Part shown: positions 34,875 through 43,102 of the stretch, piece by piece
Layout of the letters: every line of letters begins with the position of its first letter
How positions within the stretch are numbered: position 1 is the first letter of the stretch
Assembly (NCBI GenBank): GCA_938010045.1
Contig: CALLFZ010000008.1
Coordinates: 38,389-102,388 of the forward strand
Reading direction: 5' to 3'
Source: an uncultured bacterium
Lineage (GTDB): Bacteria; Verrucomicrobiota; Kiritimatiellia; PWTM01
DNA: 64,000 bases
Notes under the pieces: model-generated
Seen by the model: the letters and a program-made list of their open reading frames with translations, nothing else
Database searches by the model: none
What the model was told of the DNA's origin: nothing
Position numbers and translations under genes: made by a program

Positions 34875-36446
34875 CTAGCGGAGAACCAGCTCGCGGAACG
34901 CGTACGGGATTTCGGTCACGACGTCGCCGGCGACCATGCCGGTCTGGGAGCTGCGCCAGGCGGCCATGTCGCCGGCGCGGCCGTGAAGAAACACGGCCGC
35001 GCGCGCCGCGTCGAGCGGCGCGATCCCCTGGGCGAGGAGGCCCGCCAGCAGCCCCGCGAGCACATCCCCGCTGCCGCCGCGCGCCATACCGGGATTGCCG
35101 GTCATGTTGATGAAGGCAGGCGGTTCCGCGGCCGTCACGATCGTGCCCGCGCCCTTGAGCACTGTCACCGCGCCGGTCAGCGCAGCGGCCGCGTGCGCGG
35201 CGCCGATACGGTCCGCCTGCACCTGCGCCACGTCCCGCTGAAGCAGCCGTGCGATCTCGCCCGGGTGCGGCGTCAGCACGACCGAACTGCGCGCCCCACG
35301 GATCGCGGCCGCTTCGCCCGCCATCACGTTCAATGCATCCGCATCGAGCACCAGCGGCGTCGGACACTGTTCCAACAGGCGACGAACCAGCCGCGCGGAT
35401 TCGGGATGGGTGGTGAGGCCGGGACCGACCAGCACCGCGTCGAACTGCGCAAAACGGGGCCACCATGACTCCAGTGCGTCGGACCGCAGGGAACCGATCT
35501 CGGTCTCCGGCGCCGAGTGCACCATTGTTTCCAACGAGGCGCCGGCGACAATCTGAGCGATCGAGGCGGGCACGAGCGCCGTGGTGAGCCCGACGCCCGA
35601 TCGGGCGGCCGCCCGGCAGGCCAGCGCGATGGCACCCGCGTAGCCGCGCGCCCCGCCGATCAGCAGCAGGTGGCCGTACGTGCCCTTGTGCGACCCACGC
35701 GCGCGCCTCGGAATGAGATGCCGAAGCTCGGTCGAATAGATCATTTCGAGGTTCGCGACCGCGGAGATCTCCTCGACGAAGGCGGGCGGAATGCCGATGT
35801 CGACGACCTCGATCGTGCCGACAAACTCGAGCGCCGCGGGTGCCAGCAGACCGATTTTCGGCAGCCCCATGGTTACGGTCACGTCCGCGGTGACGGCCGC
35901 GCCCTCCGCGACGCCGCGGTCTGAATTCAGGCCGGAGGGCACGTCGATGGACACCACGTAGGCGTCGTTTGCGGCCGAGTTGATGTATTCGATCGCCCAG
36001 GCCACTGCCCCGCGGGGCGCCCCATGGCTGCCAATGCCCAGCAGGCCATCCACGATGAAATCGGTGGCCAGCGGACGGGCCAGGTTCTCCTGCCAGTCTT
36101 CGCGCGTTGGGAATTCCTCGATCGTGACGCCCTCCGCGCGGAGGTTCGCGAGGTGTTTGAGCGATTCGCCGCCAATCTGGCTCTCCGGCCCGGCGATCCA
36201 CACGATGACCTCGAACCCCAGCTCGCGAAGATGCCGGCCGGCCGCAAACGCGTCGCCGCCATTGTTACCCCGCCCGGCGATGATGAGCGCTGAGGGCGCC
36301 CCCATGCCGGCCATGTCCGCGAGATAACGGATTACATCGGCCACCCCGCGGCCCGCCCGATCCATGAGCTCGTAGGCCGGAACACCCGCTTCTTCGATCG
36401 TGCGGCGATCGAGCTGGCGCATCTGTGCGGTGGTGACGATTTTCAT
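34875..36446 (-). CDS. nnr: Bifunctional NAD(P)HX epimerase/ADP-dependent dehydratase
   Basis: Repairs hydrated NADH/NADPH (NAD(P)HX). 523 aa with both domains fused. N-terminal epimerase (YjeF_N, about 1-215): VTTAQMRQLDRRTIEEAGVP, ALIIAGRGNNGGDAF, FIVDGLLGIGSHGAP, SIDVPSGLNSDRG. C-terminal dehydratase (ribokinase-like, about 230-523): GSHKGTYGHLLLIGGARGYA, DAVLVGPGLTTHPES, VLDADALNVM, VLTPHPGEIARLL, then NPGMARGGSGDVLAGLLAGLL with the ATP-binding and catalytic Asp. The start has GAGGGAGCG directly upstream; the earlier in-frame ATG is rejected because it adds a stretch without homology. Monocistronic. Confidence 0.95.
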   Translation of the reverse strand: MKIVTTAQMRQLDRRTIEEAGVPAYELMDRAGRGVADVIRYLADMAGMGAPSALIIAGRGNNGGDAFAAGRHLRELGFEVIVWIAGPESQIGGESLKHLANLRAEGVTIEEFPTREDWQENLARPLATDFIVDGLLGIGSHGAPRGAVAWAIEYINSAANDAYVVSIDVPSGLNSDRGVAEGAAVTADVTVTMGLPKIGLLAPAALEFVGTIEVVDIGIPPAFVEEISAVANLEMIYSTELRHLIPRRARGSHKGTYGHLLLIGGARGYAGAIALACRAAARSGVGLTTALVPASIAQIVAGASLETMVHSAPETEIGSLRSDALESWWPRFAQFDAVLVGPGLTTHPESARLVRRLLEQCPTPLVLDADALNVMAGEAAAIRGARSSVVLTPHPGEIARLLQRDVAQVQADRIGAAHAAAALTGAVTVLKGAGTIVTAAEPPAFINMTGNPGMARGGSGDVLAGLLAGLLAQGIAPLDAARAAVFLHGRAGDMAAWRSSQTGMVAGDVVTEIPYAFRELVLR

Positions 36447-36890
36447 CGCTCCCTCATTCTCAATGCGACGCTCCGTCGCTGCAAGCATCGCCATGCCACG
36501 CCGACGCGGTGGCGCTCGGCGACACGGACCGCGGATCGCGCAGTTCGAGCAACGTGCGCCGGCGCCATCCGAAGGGCTGCCGCGCTTCGCCGGGCACTGC
36601 GCTGCAACGCCACGCTCACCGCGCGCGGCTGCAGCCGGAGGGTAGTCGCGGCGGGCGGTGACCGCGGCGAACATCTTCCGGCATTCCATGACCGGACACG
36701 ACGACCGGCTCACCCCAGCCGGCGGCCACACGGGCTCTTCGACCTCCGACCGTCGTGGGCCGGACGGCAGAGGCCGATGGACTGCGTTCGTACCCGATTG
36801 GCCCCACGAGAAACGAAGGCGCGGTCGTTCCCGGTGGTCAACGGCCGCAGCCCCCCAGCGGTGTTCCGAGACTCTCGCGGCAGGACAAGG
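36447..36890. other. Intergenic, nothing recognised
   Basis: About 440 bases between the lipoprotein stop and the NAD(P)HX repair gene start. Open frames on both strands are short and composition-driven. No terminator or repeat-family match was found. Confidence 0.45.
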
Positions 36891-37073
36891 TCAGTACGAC
36901 TGGCCGGGGATCATGGAGCCCGGCATCAGGAGCTGCCCCTCCCATGGCTGCTGCCGGTTCCACGGCAGGTCAGACTCACGGTCGGGATCCTGAGTCGTCA
37001 CACAACCGGCCATTCCCGCGAGCAGCGCCGTGAGGAGCACGAGCAACCCGTAGGTTCGGCGGCGCCCGCTCAC
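36891..37073 (-). CDS. Small lipoprotein, last gene of the coiled-coil operon
   Basis: 60-residue precursor. The GTG start is followed by a basic start (SGRRRTYG), a hydrophobic run LLVLLTALLAGMAGC and a lipobox LAGMAGC, so the mature protein is a short lipid-anchored peptide of about 40 residues beginning CVTTQDPDRESDLPWNRQQP. The stop is at 36891-36893. It starts seven bases after the stop of the 38-residue membrane protein. The DLPWN tail recalls small lipoproteins of PVC genomes. Role unknown. The longer frame upstream overlaps the microprotein and is rejected. Confidence 0.7.
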   Translation of the reverse strand: MSGRRRTYGLLVLLTALLAGMAGCVTTQDPDRESDLPWNRQQPWEGQLLMPGSMIPGQSY

Positions 37074-37080
37074 GGTCGGC

Positions 37081-37197
37081 TCACTTCGGCAGAATGGGCC
37101 AGACGCTCGGATCGGCGCTGTAACTCTGCAGCTCAGCCACCTGCAGGACGACCACACCCGCGAGCAGCAATACGGTGACAATGCTCAGCACAGCCAT
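37081..37197 (-). CDS. 38-residue single-span membrane microprotein
   Basis: Too short for ordinary gene calls but well supported by context. It starts MAVLSIVTVLLLAGVVVLQ (one membrane span), then a short polar tail VAELQSYSADPSVWPILPK. The ATG is four bases from the stop of the upstream coiled-coil gene, and its own stop is seven bases before the lipoprotein start, so spacing is operonic on both sides. No known domain. Confidence 0.65.
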   Translation of the reverse strand: MAVLSIVTVLLLAGVVVLQVAELQSYSADPSVWPILPK

Positions 37198-37201
37198 TAG
37201 C

Positions 37202-38053
37202 CTAATAAAGAACACGGTCGCCCTCCCGGATCGGCGAGGACAGCCAATCCCGCTCAATGTCCGCGATCGCCCAGTGCTCGCTTGCCTGCGTGATGCGCAC
37301 TTTCCCGACCAGCTCGTCCAAGCGATGCACGAGCATGTGCGCGTCCTTCACAAGCCCCTCACGAGCCCCGATGTCGAGTACGACGAAGTTCCAGTCGGTG
37401 TTCACCGCGACCACGTTGCCCGTCAAACCGCGCGGCATCTGCTTCACGATATTCGGATCGTTCAGATACCGCGCCAGTTCCACCTCAAGCCGCTGCACCT
37501 CGTCCTTCAGATCGGCCTTTTCGTTGTCGATCTGCGCGATCCGGTTCTTGTTCTCCTCGATTGTGCGGTTGATCTCAGCGACCCGCCCTTCAAGCTGTCC
37601 GATCTGCGTTTGCAGGTCGGCCAGTTCCATCTCCTTGCGCGCGATCTGCTCGCGCAGGTCCGCGATCTCGCGACGCGCCTGCTCAAGGTCCTGGCGCGTC
37701 TTTGCGAGGTCCGCCTTGGTTTGGTTCAGTTCGTCGGTGGTCCGCTTCAGGTCGTCCTTCGTCGAGTAGAGCTGGTCGTAGCGGTTGTCCGCGAGGACCT
37801 CAATCACGCGAAGCTGTGGGCTCATCTCGCGCGACTGCATCAACGCGGTCCGATTCACTTTCTGGTCCATCGCCTCGATGTACGGCTCGCGTGCTGCGGC
37901 GAGCGTCTCGGCCAGCTCCATCGCGCTGCGTTCCAGCGTCTGAACGCTGCGCTTCAGTTCCTGCCGCCGAGCGTACAACTGATACTCGAGGACGACGGCG
38001 GCGGCGCCCATCAGCACCAGCAGAATCACCAGCACGCGGAGCAGTTTGCCCAT
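37202..38053 (-). CDS. Membrane-anchored coiled-coil protein with C-terminal beta domain (paralogue B)
   Basis: 283 aa. Topology: N-terminal membrane anchor (MGKLLRVLVILLVLMGAAAV), an N-terminal stalk with AAREPYIEAMDQ, a long heptad coiled coil from about 100 to 195 (repeats of LEQARREIADLREQI type), then a C-terminal ~75-residue beta-rich domain containing WNFVVLDIGAREGLVKDAH, LVHRLDELVGKVRITQ and a closing REGDRVL. This C-terminal part resembles the MreC/FlgT-like beta domains. It is the paralogue of the next gene, 21 bases away, and both share the VVLDIG...LVHR core. Probably a scaffold in the envelope. Confidence 0.7.
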   Translation of the reverse strand: MGKLLRVLVILLVLMGAAAVVLEYQLYARRQELKRSVQTLERSAMELAETLAAAREPYIEAMDQKVNRTALMQSREMSPQLRVIEVLADNRYDQLYSTKDDLKRTTDELNQTKADLAKTRQDLEQARREIADLREQIARKEMELADLQTQIGQLEGRVAEINRTIEENKNRIAQIDNEKADLKDEVQRLEVELARYLNDPNIVKQMPRGLTGNVVAVNTDWNFVVLDIGAREGLVKDAHMLVHRLDELVGKVRITQASEHWAIADIERDWLSSPIREGDRVLY

Positions 38054-38074
38054 GGCCGTTCGCTCTCCCGACGC

Positions 38075-38929
38075 CTATTGCACGAACACGCGATCGCCGG
38101 GCTGCACCGGCTCGCGCATCCATTCGCGATCGATGTCGCCCACCGACAGCTCATCGCGGACGTCCGAGATCCGGATTCGAGCAATCATCTGATCGCCGCG
38201 ATGCACCAATAACGTCGTGTTTTTCTGGACGCCCGCATTCTTCCCGATGTCGAGCACCACGAAGTTCCATTGGGGATCGGCCAACAGCACCTGCCCCCGC
38301 AAGCTGCGGATCATGTCGCGGCTCGGAATCGGCGGCGGCAAGAACGGCGCAAGCGCATCCTCGAGCCGCTGCTTCGCCTCGGCCAGCTCGGCCTTGCTGC
38401 GCTCCAGCTGCGCGATCTGCTCTTTCTGATCGTTGAGTTGCCGGTTCAACTCTTCGATCTGGCTGTTGATTTCGCTGATCTTCTGCCGCGCCTGGGCGAT
38501 CTGCGAATTCTTCTGGGCGACCTGTTCGTTCAGCCCCGCGATCTCCTGGCGGGCCGCGTCGAGCTCCTGCCGCGTGCGCGCCAGCTCCTGCTGAGTCGCG
38601 GTCAGCTCGTCGCGGGTCTGTTTGAGGGTCTCCTTCGTCTGAAAGAGCTGGTCACAGCGCGCCACGGCGTTCGACGCGAGCGCGGCCAGCGGCGCGGCCA
38701 TCGCTTCACTGCTAGCCAGTTGCTCCGGGCGAAGCGGCTCCCCCAGCGCCTCGACATACGGCTCCCGCGCGGCGGAAATCTTCGCGGAAATCCGCGACAG
38801 TCCTGCCTTCAACGTCGCCTGTCGGCGCTGCAGCTCCTGGCGTTTCTGGAACATGTGAAACTCAAGCACGAGCGCCGCAATGCTGACCGGCAACGCCAGG
38901 ATCAGAAACACCCGCAACACCTTGCCCAT
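38075..38929 (-). CDS. Membrane-anchored coiled-coil protein with C-terminal beta domain (paralogue A)
   Basis: 284 aa, the same architecture as its neighbour: anchor MGKVLRVFLILALPVSIAAL, then AAREPYVEALGE, a coiled coil rich in Gln/Glu (QELARTRQELDAARQEI and following heptads), and the C-terminal beta domain with WNFVVLDIGKNAGVQKN, LVHRGDQMIARIRISD, PGDRVFV. Identities to paralogue B are spread over the full length, so this is a tandem duplication. The start is the ATG at the first hydrophobic segment; the long upstream extension is rejected. It leads a four-gene operon (A, B, microprotein, lipoprotein) and is divergent from the M20-like gene. Confidence 0.7.
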   Translation of the reverse strand: MGKVLRVFLILALPVSIAALVLEFHMFQKRQELQRRQATLKAGLSRISAKISAAREPYVEALGEPLRPEQLASSEAMAAPLAALASNAVARCDQLFQTKETLKQTRDELTATQQELARTRQELDAARQEIAGLNEQVAQKNSQIAQARQKISEINSQIEELNRQLNDQKEQIAQLERSKAELAEAKQRLEDALAPFLPPPIPSRDMIRSLRGQVLLADPQWNFVVLDIGKNAGVQKNTTLLVHRGDQMIARIRISDVRDELSVGDIDREWMREPVQPGDRVFVQ

Positions 38930-39029
38930 GCTCTCACCTCCAGGCGGGTCGCCGCCACGGCGCCGCCGGCTCATCCATGATCGGATTGAACACAAAACCG
39001 GCCGCCAATGCAACCCGAACTGCGCCGGC

Positions 39030-39060
39030 TCGACACCCCCCGCCCTCCTCACGCTAGGAT
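39030..39060 (+). promoter_or_regulatory. Predicted leaderless promoter of the M20-like gene
   Basis: TCGACA (39030-39035) with TAGGAT (39055-39060). Six bases separate TAGGAT from GTG 39067, so the expected first transcribed base is the start codon. The 19-base spacer to TCGACA is long; GCTAGG at 39053 gives 17. The region also separates two divergent operons. Confidence 0.45.
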
Positions 39061-39066
39061 GCCCGC

Positions 39067-40239
39067 GTGATGAACTCGTGGGACGACCTGCTCGCCGCGT
39101 TGCCGGATCTTCGCGCTGCGGCGCTCGCCATCCGCGATCCGCTGCTGTCGGATGTGATCGCGCTGGTCGAGACACCCGCCCCCACCGGTCACGAGGAGGC
39201 GCGGGCGGATCGGCTGGCCGCTCGGCTCACCGAGGCGGGCGCCGACGTCGGCGGCGTGGACGAGCAACGTAACGTCGTGGCGGTTCTCCCCGGTATCGAG
39301 GGCGCGCGCACCTTGCTGGTGGCCGCGCCGCTCGATGCACTCGACATTCCCGATGCCCAGCGCGAGGTCCAGCTCGGCCGCGACGAGCTCATTGGGCCGT
39401 TCGTCGGCGACAACGCGATCGCGCTGGCCGCGATGGCCGCGCTGCCCACCTTGCTCGATCGCGCGCAGATCCGCCTCCGTTCGAACCTCCTGTTGATCGC
39501 GGCAGCGGGTTCGCTCGGCCGCGGCAACTTCGCGGGCCTCCGGCACGCCCTCGCGTCGAGCCGCTGGACCCCAGCCCTCGGCTGGTGCCTCGAAAGCGTT
39601 CAGCTCGGCCGGCTCAACTACGCGGCCACGGGCCTGGTCCGCGGCGAGATCCGATGTGCGCTGCCGCCCGACTATGACTGGGCCCAGTACGGCGCGTCGG
39701 GCACCATCCTGCCCATGGCCGACATCATCGAGCGCATGGGCCGCATCCCGCTGTCCCAACGCCCCCTGAGCACGCTCGTGCTCGGTTCAATCCGCGGTGG
39801 CATCTCCCACAGCAATATCGCGCGCGAAACCACCCTCTGCTTCGAGGCGCGGAGCGAGTCGGCCGACGAACTGCGCCGCATCCGGTCCGCCATCGAGGAC
39901 ATCGTCGAAGATGCCGCCGCGCGCTCGGGCCAGCAGGTCAGCCTCGACGTCGCCGCCTGGCGCGATCCTGGCGCCCTCGACATTGGCCACCCGCTCGTGC
40001 GCCGCGGTCGCGCGATCCTTCAGGCCCTCGGCATCTCGCCGATGCTCTACCCGACGACCTCGCAACTCGGCGCGCTGCTCGACCGCGGCGTGCCCGGGAT
40101 CACTCTTGGGTTGACCTCCGGGCGACGCCGGAGCGACCTCGACGAGGTGGACGAAGCCGTTTCGATCTCCGCGCTCGCGACCGGACTAACGCAACTGGTC
40201 GCGCATCTCGTCGCCGCCGATTTGGAGCTCACCCCGTGA
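39067..40239 (+). CDS. M20/M42-family peptidase homologue lacking metal ligands
   Basis: About 390 aa. The fold is recognisable from VETPAPTGHEEARADRLA, the N-terminal peptidase pattern, and GPFVGDNAIALAAMAALPTL, where the bridging Asp of the metal site remains. The first metal ligand His-x-Asp is replaced (VAAPLDALDI), the catalytic Glu-Glu is replaced (LIAAAGSLGRGN), and no terminal ligand His is evident near VPGITLGLTSG. The enzyme is probably inactive as a metallopeptidase and may bind a ligand or form a complex. GTG 39067 starts right at the predicted transcript start; ATG 39070 is the alternative. Its stop overlaps the start of gpgS (GTGA). Confidence 0.7.
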   Translation: MMNSWDDLLAALPDLRAAALAIRDPLLSDVIALVETPAPTGHEEARADRLAARLTEAGADVGGVDEQRNVVAVLPGIEGARTLLVAAPLDALDIPDAQREVQLGRDELIGPFVGDNAIALAAMAALPTLLDRAQIRLRSNLLLIAAAGSLGRGNFAGLRHALASSRWTPALGWCLESVQLGRLNYAATGLVRGEIRCALPPDYDWAQYGASGTILPMADIIERMGRIPLSQRPLSTLVLGSIRGGISHSNIARETTLCFEARSESADELRRIRSAIEDIVEDAAARSGQQVSLDVAAWRDPGALDIGHPLVRRGRAILQALGISPMLYPTTSQLGALLDRGVPGITLGLTSGRRRSDLDEVDEAVSISALATGLTQLVAHLVAADLELTP

Positions 40240-41273
40240 CGGCCACCGCTTCGTCCGCACGCCCGTGGGATGCCGAACGGGTCGCCCGTTGGCTCCGAGA
40301 CAACACCTACCATCATTCCCGGTTTGCGGACCTCGATCGTCTCGTCCGGCTCAAACGCGAGCAGGGCCGGACGGTGTCGCTCTGCCTGCCGACCCTGAAC
40401 GAGGAACGCACCATCGGGAAGGAAATCCTGCTGCTGCGCGCCGAGCTGATGCAGCGCCATCCGCTCCTCGACGAGATTGTCGTCATGGACTCAGGATCCA
40501 CCGACCACACCCGCGAGATTGCGGCCGAATGGGGCGCCCGCGTGTGCCTTGCCTCGGAGGTACTGCCGGGCGTCGAAAGCCGCCGCGGCAAGGGCGAAAA
40601 CCTCTGGAAGGCGCTCTACCAATGCGAGGGCGACATCATCGTCTATGTCGACGCGGACATCCGCAACGTTCATCCCCGCTTTGCCTATGCCCTGCTCGGG
40701 CCCCTGCTGGAGCGGCCAGACATCGAGTATGTGAAGGCGTTCTACGACCGCCCGATCGAAGTCGTGCCAGGCGTCCGCACCTCCGGAGGCGGCCGGGTGA
40801 CGGAACTGCTCGTGCGCCCGATGTTCTCGCTCTTCGTGCCCGAGTTGGCGGCGCTGATTCAGCCACTCTCCGGCGAGTACGCCGCCCGCCGTTCGATGCT
40901 CGAAACCCTGCCATTTCCGATCGGCTATGGGGTGGAGGTCGCTCACCTGCTCGACATCTACCACCGGCGCGGGCTCGACGCGCTCGCCCAGGTGGACCTC
41001 GACCAGCGCGTACACCGCAATCAGCCGCTTGACGCGCTCGGTCGCATGGCATTCGGCATCCTCCAGGTCATGTTCGACCGCCTTCACCGCTACGGTCATC
41101 TCGCCCAACGGCCGCCCATCTCGTCTGTGATGCGGCAGTTCTCCGTTCACGGCGAAGGTGGCTACCAACCGGTCGAATATCGCCTCGCCGAGGAGGAACG
41201 CCCGCCGATCATCACGGTGCCCGAATACCGCGCGCGGTTTGGCCGCCCTCCGCCCACGCCGTCGGAGCCGTGA
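40236..41273 (+). CDS. gpgS: Glucosyl-3-phosphoglycerate synthase-like glycosyltransferase (GT81)
   Basis: 345-residue GT-A-fold enzyme. It would transfer glucose from NDP-glucose to 3-phosphoglycerate, first step of glucosylglycerate synthesis, a compatible solute. Signature points: SLCLPTLNEERTIGKEI, VVMDSGSTDHTREIA, then the DADIRN motif replacing DxD, ELAALIQPLSGEYAARR and the long segment ending QRVHRNQPLDALGRMA. These match the GpgS family. Starts with GTG overlapping the previous stop. The HAD phosphatase downstream overlaps in the same way, fitting a synthase-phosphatase pair; the partner M20-like gene is unusual. Nucleotide-sugar preference is not determinable. Confidence 0.85.
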   Translation: MTATASSARPWDAERVARWLRDNTYHHSRFADLDRLVRLKREQGRTVSLCLPTLNEERTIGKEILLLRAELMQRHPLLDEIVVMDSGSTDHTREIAAEWGARVCLASEVLPGVESRRGKGENLWKALYQCEGDIIVYVDADIRNVHPRFAYALLGPLLERPDIEYVKAFYDRPIEVVPGVRTSGGGRVTELLVRPMFSLFVPELAALIQPLSGEYAARRSMLETLPFPIGYGVEVAHLLDIYHRRGLDALAQVDLDQRVHRNQPLDALGRMAFGILQVMFDRLHRYGHLAQRPPISSVMRQFSVHGEGGYQPVEYRLAEEERPPIITVPEYRARFGRPPPTPSEP

Positions 41274-42070
41274 ACCCCACCGGGCAACCGATCCGTGTCC
41301 GTGCGGTGCTGTGGGACGTCTTCGGCACGCTGGTCGCCGCACGGGCCGCTGAACCGGTCGAGCTGGATCGCCCCAACGGCGTGGCTGCAATGCGCGCCGC
41401 TGTCGCCGCCGCTGGCCTACCGGAGCCCGATGAGGCCACCGCGAAGCGCCTCCTGCAACGGTGGCAACATGAGATCCGGCATGCCCGGGCTGAGGGTCGC
41501 CGACGCGGCGAACCGTTTCCGGAACCTGATGTTCGCGCTGCCTGGCAAACCATTCTTCAGGCGGCCGGCGCCGCGCCGCCAAGCCCTGTTCAAGTCGCAT
41601 GCGCAGCCGACACCTGGGAGCGGCTGACCAACCCGGTGGGCCCGATGCCCGGCGCCCATGACGTGCTTCGCCGGCTGACGCAGGCGGGATTTGCGCTCGG
41701 CATCGCCTCGAACGCACAGTTCGACACACCTGCCCGGATCGCCGCGCTGTTCACCGATGCTGCCCGCTGGGACGAAGACTTGTGCGTTTGGTCGTGGCAG
41801 ATCGGTGTCGCGAAGCCCTCGCCGACCTTTTACGACGTCGTGCGGCGCCGGCTGGCCGCGCGAGGTTGGACACCTGCCGAGGCTCTCATGGTCGGCAATA
41901 GCCCGCGCAACGACATCGCCCCGGCCGCCCGCGCGGGCTTGCGGACCGTCTGGTTTCGGGACCCGGATGCGCCCGCGCCTGACCCCGACACCGAACGCGT
42001 CGGTCGTACCGCCGAACACGTTCTTACGAACCTCGTCGGCCTTTCTCAACTCCTTAGGCGCGCGGTCTGA
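41270..42070 (+). CDS. HAD-superfamily phosphatase, likely partner of gpgS
   Basis: 266 aa. Motif I VLWDVFGTLV (DxFGT form, as in haloacid-dehalogenase-like phosphatases), motif II GIASNAQFD, motif III Lys in GVAKPSPTFYDVV, motif IV VGNSPRNDIAPAARAGL. Given its place after gpgS it may dephosphorylate glucosyl-3-phosphoglycerate, but known GpgP proteins belong to other families, so this is inference. GTG start overlaps the gpgS stop. Last gene of the operon; no terminator hairpin was recognised after it. Confidence 0.82.
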   Translation: MNPTGQPIRVRAVLWDVFGTLVAARAAEPVELDRPNGVAAMRAAVAAAGLPEPDEATAKRLLQRWQHEIRHARAEGRRRGEPFPEPDVRAAWQTILQAAGAAPPSPVQVACAADTWERLTNPVGPMPGAHDVLRRLTQAGFALGIASNAQFDTPARIAALFTDAARWDEDLCVWSWQIGVAKPSPTFYDVVRRRLAARGWTPAEALMVGNSPRNDIAPAARAGLRTVWFRDPDAPAPDPDTERVGRTAEHVLTNLVGLSQLLRRAV

Positions 42071-42191
42071 ACGAGCCTCGAATGCGACTTCGTTCTCCGG
42101 TGAGACCGCGAGCCGGCTTTCCCCCAGGGGGGCGCCACTCCGACCTCGACCCGCCACGAAGCATACCCCGCCGTTCGAAGTGGCCGCCCCC

Positions 42192-42502
42192 TCAGCGCGG
42201 GACATGGGCCGCCACCTCGACACGTCCCCACTCCATCCACGTCTGCGGCACGAGCAAAGTTCCGTGAAACGTTGCGCGATACATCGCCCGTCCCGATTCG
42301 ACACGGATCTCCGGGCGGGGATGCGTGCTGCAGTCCACCAGTTGGCTGGGATCTGAAACCGATCATGCGAGGCCGTCGTGTCGCCGAAGATCCGCTGGCC
42401 GATCATGCGAGAGGAATTGCCCGTGATTGCGGTGAGGTTGACGTTCGTGACGTTCGCAGTGCAGTGCTGGACTGGCCGTTCAGAATCAACCCCATTCACC
42501 AT
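42192..42502 (-). pseudogene. Possible decayed secreted-protein remnant
   Basis: Two overlapping frames read protein-like sequence but are separated by a frameshift. One contains NVNLTAITGNSSRMIGQRIF and FGDTTASHDRFQIPANWW; the other continues VDCSTHPRPEIRVESGRAMY and ends with TWMEWGRVEVAAHVPR and a stop at 42192. I do not recognise the family. The area 42503-42791 upstream shows more short fragments but nothing that can be joined safely. Confidence 0.35.
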
Positions 42503-42791
42503 TCATCGGCTCGCCGTTGGCCCCGCGTCGTTTGCCTCGGCATTCCACTGGATATTCAGGGCATGCGCAGTCCCGACAACGCCCCACGCGACGAAGACTA
42601 CCCTCACCGCTGGACGGCGAGTGAACCTCTCAACTCCACGGCGACCCGTTGATCGTTCCAATGGTGGTCGTATGACCCCCAGCGATCCGAGGGAGACAAC
42701 GGGCGCGCCCGTTCACGAACATGCCCGCCGGCGCACATCTCCATTTCGAACTGTGCCAACCTGGAGTGGAATCCCAGTTGGGGCGCGGGAC

Positions 42792-42819
42792 TTGCCGCCC
42801 GGGCACTCGGCGTTATCCT
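42792..42819 (+). promoter_or_regulatory. Predicted promoter of the KTSC gene
   Basis: TTGCCG (42792-42797), 16 bases, TATCCT (42814-42819). The expected transcription start lies about four bases before ATG 42830, so the message would have almost no leader. Confidence 0.45.
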
Positions 42820-42829
42820 AAGGGGTGCT

Positions 42830-43102
42830 ATGTGGTCGCGGCGCATGTTGTTTTCGATCTGGCTCGGCGGGTGGATGACCGGCCGCGCCGCTGAGTCCGG
42901 CGCGGACAACGCTTCGATGATCCGGTCGTACGACTACGACCCGAAGACCCAAACGCTCACTCTCGTGATGGCGAAGGACGGCCGGGCATACCGATATCTG
43001 CGGGTGCCGGAGAAGGTGTATCGCGATTTCCTCGCGGCGAAGTCCAAGGGCACGTTCTACCTGCTCTATATCAAGGGGCGGTACGAGTTCCGCACCGACT
43101 GA
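42830..43102 (+). CDS. Secreted KTSC-domain protein
   Basis: 90 aa. An N-terminal hydrophobic region (MLFSIWLGGWMTGRAAES) looks like a signal peptide. The rest is a KTSC domain: YDPKTQTLTLVMAKDGRAY, then VPEKVYRDFLAAKSKGTFYL and IKGRYEFR, including the conserved Lys/Ser-Lys-Gly turn. The domain is often fused to lysyl-tRNA-synthetase-like or nuclease proteins; here it stands alone. Role unknown. Its predicted promoter is nearly leaderless and no ribosome site is seen. Confidence 0.75.
   Translation: MWSRRMLFSIWLGGWMTGRAAESGADNASMIRSYDYDPKTQTLTLVMAKDGRAYRYLRVPEKVYRDFLAAKSKGTFYLLYIKGRYEFRTD

Noticed and set aside
36891..37181. Longer frame for the lipoprotein
   Set aside because: It overlaps the microprotein gene and puts the lipobox in mid-protein; GTG 37073 places it correctly.
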